From Rhodobacterales bacterium 34-62-10 (GTDB taxonomy: Bacteria; Pseudomonadota; Alphaproteobacteria; Rhodobacterales; Rhodobacteraceae), in the NCBI GenBank assembly GCA_002282555.1, contig NCJR01000068.1, positions 1 to 8,567 on the forward strand: 8,567 nt of DNA, in the 5' to 3' direction. Positions 5,802-8,567 of the stretch are shown here, one piece after another; position 1 is the first letter of the stretch; the number at the start of each line of letters is the position of its first letter. The position numbers and the translations under genes were made by a program. The notes under the pieces are model-generated. The model was not told the DNA's origin. It saw nothing but the letters and a program-made list of their open reading frames with translations, and ran no database searches.

Positions 5802-5830
5802 CATATAAGCGGATGAGGGCAGCGTTTCAA
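5802..5830 (-). promoter_or_regulatory. Candidate promoter of the NDUFAF5-like gene, predicting a leaderless mRNA
   Basis: On the minus strand, TTGAAA (5830-5825), a 17-base spacer and TATATG (5807-5802) form a good sigma-70-type promoter. Six bases follow the -10 element, so transcription would start at about 5795, the A of the chosen ATG. The -35 half lies inside the first codons of divergent comF. On the plus strand the same AT-rich core reads CATATAAG, 4-11 bases before the comF ATG. Confidence 0.5.
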
Positions 5831-6544
5831 ACCGCCTTGCGACTTGTTTACCCACCCCGTTGCCTGTGCTGCGGCGGGATGGTGGAAACCGAGTTCGGCC
5901 TTTGCGCGACTTGTTGGCGTGATGCGGCCTTTATCACGGGGCTGGTCTGCGATTTATGCGGCACCCCCCTGCCGGGAGAGGCGGATCAGGACGAGGTTGT
6001 GCATTGCGACGACTGCATGACGATTGCGCGACCATGGGCACGGGGGCGGGCCACGTTTCTGTATTGTGACACCGCGCGCAAGCTGGTGTTGGCGTTGAAA
6101 CATGGAGACCGGTTGGACATTGCAAAGCCCGCTGCGGCGTGGATGGCGCAGGCGGCGCGGCCCATTCTTTTGCCCGACATGCTGGTGGCGCCAGTGCCGC
6201 TGCATTGGTCGCGGCTGTTCAAGCGGCGATACAATCAGTCGGCTTTGCTGTCTGCCGCCCTTGCCGCGGCAACGGATCTGGCGCATTGCCCCGATCTTCT
6301 GACCCGCCATCGGCGTACGGCATCGCTGGATGGGGCCAGCCGGGATGCGCGCTTTGCCATGTTGAGCATGGCGATTGGCGTGACACCGGGGAGACGACAA
6401 AGGATTGTTGGTCGCAACATCCTGATCGTCGACGATGTGATGACATCAGGGGCCACGCTTGCCGCCTGCGCCGATGCGTGCCTGATTGCGGGGGCCGCGC
6501 AAGTTTTCGTGGTCACACTGGCGCGCGTTGCAAAGGATGCTTAA
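5813..6544 (+). CDS. comF: ComF family protein (zinc-finger phosphoribosyltransferase domain)
   Basis: A 243-residue ComF/GntX-type protein. The N-terminal half carries four CxxC pairs for two zinc sites (C17/C20, C31/C34, C46/C49, C65/C68). The C-terminal half is a type I phosphoribosyltransferase fold, with PVPLHWSRLFKRRYNQS (128-143) and the PRPP-binding loop ILIVDDVMTSGAT (203-215). In naturally competent bacteria ComF acts in cytoplasmic DNA uptake steps; in most proteobacteria, including likely this one, the cellular role is unknown. The ATG at 5813 is chosen because the family usually begins a few residues before YPPRC. An in-frame ATG at 5777 would overlap the divergent gene. There is no convincing ribosome binding site at 5813. 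It heads a plus-strand series with grxC 41 bases downstream. Confidence 0.92.
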   Translation: MRAAFQTALRLVYPPRCLCCGGMVETEFGLCATCWRDAAFITGLVCDLCGTPLPGEADQDEVVHCDDCMTIARPWARGRATFLYCDTARKLVLALKHGDRLDIAKPAAAWMAQAARPILLPDMLVAPVPLHWSRLFKRRYNQSALLSAALAAATDLAHCPDLLTRHRRTASLDGASRDARFAMLSMAIGVTPGRRQRIVGRNILIVDDVMTSGATLAACADACLIAGAAQVFVVTLARVAKDA

Positions 6545-6585
6545 ATCACGCAGAAGTTTGACGTGACGAAAGGATACCAAGCGAC

Positions 6586-6843
6586 ATGCAAACGGTTGAA
6601 ATCTACACCTCGCCGCTCTGCGGTTATTGCCATGCGGCGAAACGCCTGTTGACCCAGAAAGGCGTGAATTTTTCCGAGATCGACGTTTTGGCACACCCGG
6701 ATCGCAAGCCCGAGATGATTCAGCGCGCCAATGGTGGGCGCACCGTGCCGCAGATCTTTATCGGCGCAACCCATGTCGGCGGATGCGATGATCTGTATGC
6801 CTTGGACAATGCAGGCAAGCTTGATGCCCTTCTCAAGGGCTGA
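6586..6843 (+). CDS. grxC: Glutaredoxin 3-type dithiol glutaredoxin
   Basis: An 85-residue cytoplasmic thiol-disulfide oxidoreductase that uses glutathione, covering the full length of a classical glutaredoxin. The active site is C12-G-Y-C15 (after YTSPL), so it is a dithiol enzyme; the proline of the common CPYC is glycine. TVP at 53-55 supplies the cis-proline, and GGCDDL (65-70) is the glutathione-binding GG-D motif. AAAGGA at 6569-6574 lies 11 bases before the ATG, a slightly long but usable spacing. The stop at 6841-6843 is 6 bases from the next gene, so the two are almost certainly cotranscribed. Confidence 0.95.
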   Translation: MQTVEIYTSPLCGYCHAAKRLLTQKGVNFSEIDVLAHPDRKPEMIQRANGGRTVPQIFIGATHVGGCDDLYALDNAGKLDALLKG

Positions 6844-6849
6844 CGGGCG

Positions 6850-7686
6850 ATGAAAGCTGCGTTGCTGCAACTGTCCTCAAGCGATGATCCGGTCCAGAAC
6901 CTTGGGATCGTGCGGGGCATGATGCGGGAGGCAGCGGATCAGGGCGCGGGCTTTGTGCTGACGCCGGAAGTGACGAACTGTGTGTCATCGGATCGTGCGC
7001 ATCAGGCAGCGGTTCTTGCGCTGCAGGAGGATGACGCGACACTGGCCGGGTTGCGTGAGGAGGCGGCGCGGCTGAGCGTTTGGCTATTGATCGGGTCGCT
7101 TGCTCTCAAGACCGGTGACGCGGATGGTCGCTTTGCCAACCGGTCCTTCCTGATCGGGCCCGATGGGGCGATCCGCGCGTGGTATGACAAGATTCACATG
7201 TTCGACGTGCAGGTGTCTCAGACCGAGACCTATCGCGAATCCGCCGGATTCCGGCCCGGTGACCGTGGCGTGGTGGTGGATGCCGGATTTGCCCGGATCG
7301 GCATGACCGTCTGCTATGATGTGCGTTTTCCGCATCTGCACCGCACGCTGGCGCAGGCCGGGGCGCAGATCTTGACCGTGCCTGCTGCCTTTTCGCCGGT
7401 GACGGGTGCCGCCCATTGGGAGCCGCTGCTTCGGGCCCGTGCGATCGAAACGGGTTGTTATGTGCTGGCGCCTGCCCAGGCAGGGTTGCATCCGTCATCC
7501 ACGGGCGGCACGCGGCGCACCTATGGGCACAGCATGGCCATCGCGCCATGGGGCGAGGTTCTGATGGATGCCGGGACCGAACCGGGTATCAGTTTTGTTG
7601 ATCTGGCGATGGACAACGTGGCACAAGCAAGAGCGCGCGTGCCCGCCCTGACCCATGATCGAGAGTTTACCCCGCCCGATGTCTGA
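6850..7686 (+). CDS. Carbon-nitrogen hydrolase, Nit1/Nit2-type omega-amidase (likely deaminated glutathione amidase)
   Basis: A 278-residue nitrilase-superfamily amidase with the catalytic triad E40 (FVLTPE), K114 (WYDKIHMFD) and C155 (GMTVCYDVRFP); a further glutamate of the family occurs at E130 in ETYRESAGF. The segments GAAHWEPLLRARAIET (186-201) and GHSMAIAPWGE (226-236) are typical of the Nit branch. Members of this branch hydrolyse deaminated glutathione (Nit1) or alpha-ketoglutaramate/alpha-ketosuccinamate (Nit2). Its position directly after grxC, 6 bases away, fits a glutathione-repair role, but this is inference. The 3' end overlaps the MarR gene by 8 bases. Length is normal for the family. 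Confidence 0.93.
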   Translation: MKAALLQLSSSDDPVQNLGIVRGMMREAADQGAGFVLTPEVTNCVSSDRAHQAAVLALQEDDATLAGLREEAARLSVWLLIGSLALKTGDADGRFANRSFLIGPDGAIRAWYDKIHMFDVQVSQTETYRESAGFRPGDRGVVVDAGFARIGMTVCYDVRFPHLHRTLAQAGAQILTVPAAFSPVTGAAHWEPLLRARAIETGCYVLAPAQAGLHPSSTGGTRRTYGHSMAIAPWGEVLMDAGTEPGISFVDLAMDNVAQARARVPALTHDREFTPPDV

Positions 7687-8119
7687 CAGCAGCAATTCCC
7701 TTGCCGTGGCCCTGTTCAGCGAGATTTTGACTGCTGATCAGCTGGTCCGGAACCGTCTGTCCAAGGTGCTGCCCAAGGGAATGGAAATCTCGCATTTTTC
7801 GGTGCTGAACCATTTGGCGCGCTATGGGGCAGAGCGGACGCCCGCGCAGCTTGCCAAAAGCTTTCATGTCACGCGGGGCGCGATGACGAATACCTTGGGC
7901 AAGTTGGAATGGTCCGGGTATGTCCATATCCGCCCCGATTGGGATGATGCCCGTCGCAAGATGGTGGCGATCAGCCCGGCGGGGCGGCGCGCGCGGGATG
8001 CAGCACTTGACGCGATCTCGCCCATGATCGCCGAGCTGATTTCCGAGCTTGGGGACGAGAAGGTCCGCGCCGCTATTCCGATCCTGCGTGAGCTTCGCCT
8101 CAAGCTGGAAGAGGACTGA
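7679..8119 (+). CDS. MarR-family transcriptional regulator
   Basis: A 146-residue winged-helix regulator. Helices at 5-30 and 104-144 are the dimerisation parts. The DNA-binding section runs from SHFSVLNHLARYG (38-50) through TPAQLAKSFHVTRGAMTNTLGKLEWSGYV (54-82). The wing is RPDWDDARRKMVAISPAG (85-102), matching the family D-D-R-R-K wing. The effector is unknown. The ATG at 7679 overlaps the stop of the amidase gene by 8 bases, so translation is probably coupled. An in-frame ATG at 7655 would add 8 residues and cannot be excluded. Last gene of the plus-strand series; the only hairpin after it, 8112-8128, is weak and without a T run. Confidence 0.9.
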   Translation: MSDSSNSLAVALFSEILTADQLVRNRLSKVLPKGMEISHFSVLNHLARYGAERTPAQLAKSFHVTRGAMTNTLGKLEWSGYVHIRPDWDDARRKMVAISPAGRRARDAALDAISPMIAELISELGDEKVRAAIPILRELRLKLEED

Positions 8120-8146
8120 ACCGGTCCTTCATCGTTCTCCAAATAC

Positions 8147-8567
8147 TCATGCTGCGGTTGGTTTCAGGCTGGCGGTCACGTAATTCACGCTGAGATCGCG
8201 GTCAGACAGCGACCAAGACCACAGGACGGGGTTGAACACGAAGCCCTTGCGGTCCACCGGATCAAGCCCTGCGTTGCGAAGCAGGTCGAACAATTCGTCG
8301 GGCGTGATGAACTTTTTCCATTCATGCGTGCCCTTGGGTAGCCAGCGCATCACATATTCCGCGCCGACAATCGCCATCGCGAAGCTTTTCGGATTGCGGT
8401 TGATGGTCGAGCAGATGTGCAGGCCACCGGGTTTCAGCAATTGGCGGCAGGCGGTCAGATAGGCCAGCGGGTCGGATACGTGTTCGACCACTTCCATGTT
8501 CAGGACGACATCGAACTGCTCACCGGCTGCGGCCAGATCCTCGGCCGTGTTGATCGGGCTGTCCGCA
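8147..8567 (-). CDS. ubiG: Ubiquinone biosynthesis O-methyltransferase UbiG, C-terminal part
   Basis: About 139 residues of the C-terminal part; the start is beyond the right edge of the window. UbiG carries out both SAM-dependent O-methylations of ubiquinone synthesis. Visible features are [13 protein letters not shown] (near 8514-8476), [17 protein letters not shown] (near 8431-8381), and the family tail with [16 protein letters not shown] and [10 protein letters not shown], ending near 8150. The family is about 245 residues long, so about 100 N-terminal residues including SAM motif I are missing here. The reading frame continues unbroken to the edge, so the internal ATG at 8497 is not the start. 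It is convergent with the MarR gene, with 27 bases between the two stops. Confidence 0.95.
   Translation of the reverse strand, partial: ADSPINTAEDLAAAGEQFDVVLNMEVVEHVSDPLAYLTACRQLLKPGGLHICSTINRNPKSFAMAIVGAEYVMRWLPKGTHEWKKFITPDELFDLLRNAGLDPVDRKGFVFNPVLWSWSLSDRDLSVNYVTASLKPTAA

Noticed and set aside
8112..8128. A hairpin (AGGAC/GTCCT) at the stop codon of the MarR gene.
   Set aside because: It has only 5 base pairs, a 7-base loop and no T run, so it is too weak to call as a terminator.

Overview
The window looks like chromosomal DNA from an alphaproteobacterium of the Roseobacter/Rhodobacteraceae group. It is GC-rich and densely coded. The gene content (a NavAb/NavSp-type sodium channel, a Rhodobacteraceae-style NDUFAF5-like methyltransferase-fold protein, hemH, comF, grxC, a nitrilase-family amidase and ubiG) fits that group. 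The taxonomic call is inference from gene families and style, not from a marker gene. There are no rRNA or tRNA genes, CRISPR arrays, insertion sequences or phage genes, so this is ordinary core chromosome.

Layout. Positions 1-551 hold the C-terminal part of a TrmA/RumA-type RNA methyltransferase (+). It is followed by a complete voltage-gated sodium channel (583-1362, +). An envelope block comes next: a YafK-like YkuD-domain lipoprotein (1440-1940, +), a convergent CAP-domain lipoprotein (2013-2528, -) and a second YkuD enzyme with a twin-arginine signal (2691-3293, +). A 60-residue secreted or membrane protein follows (3436-3618, +). It has a strong ribosome binding site, unusual codon use for the window and a textbook terminator. 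Ferrochelatase hemH (3825-4907, -) lies downstream of an NDUFAF5-like protein (4974-5795, -). That gene is divergent from a plus-strand run of comF, grxC, a Nit-type amidase and a MarR regulator (5813-8119). The window ends in a partial ubiG (8147-8567, -).

How the genes may work together. The middle block is about the cell envelope: two peptidoglycan L,D-transpeptidase-fold enzymes of different branches, a CAP lipoprotein and a small, probably abundant, membrane protein. The right half concerns redox and respiration: haem synthesis (hemH), possible complex I assembly (NDUFAF5-like), ubiquinone synthesis (ubiG), glutaredoxin and a likely glutathione-repair amidase. I do not see an undescribed multi-gene system. 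The observations most worth following are the 60-aa protein and its leader, the pairing of two YkuD branches, the loss of the canonical SAM motif in the NDUFAF5-like protein, and a promoter that would make its transcript leaderless.
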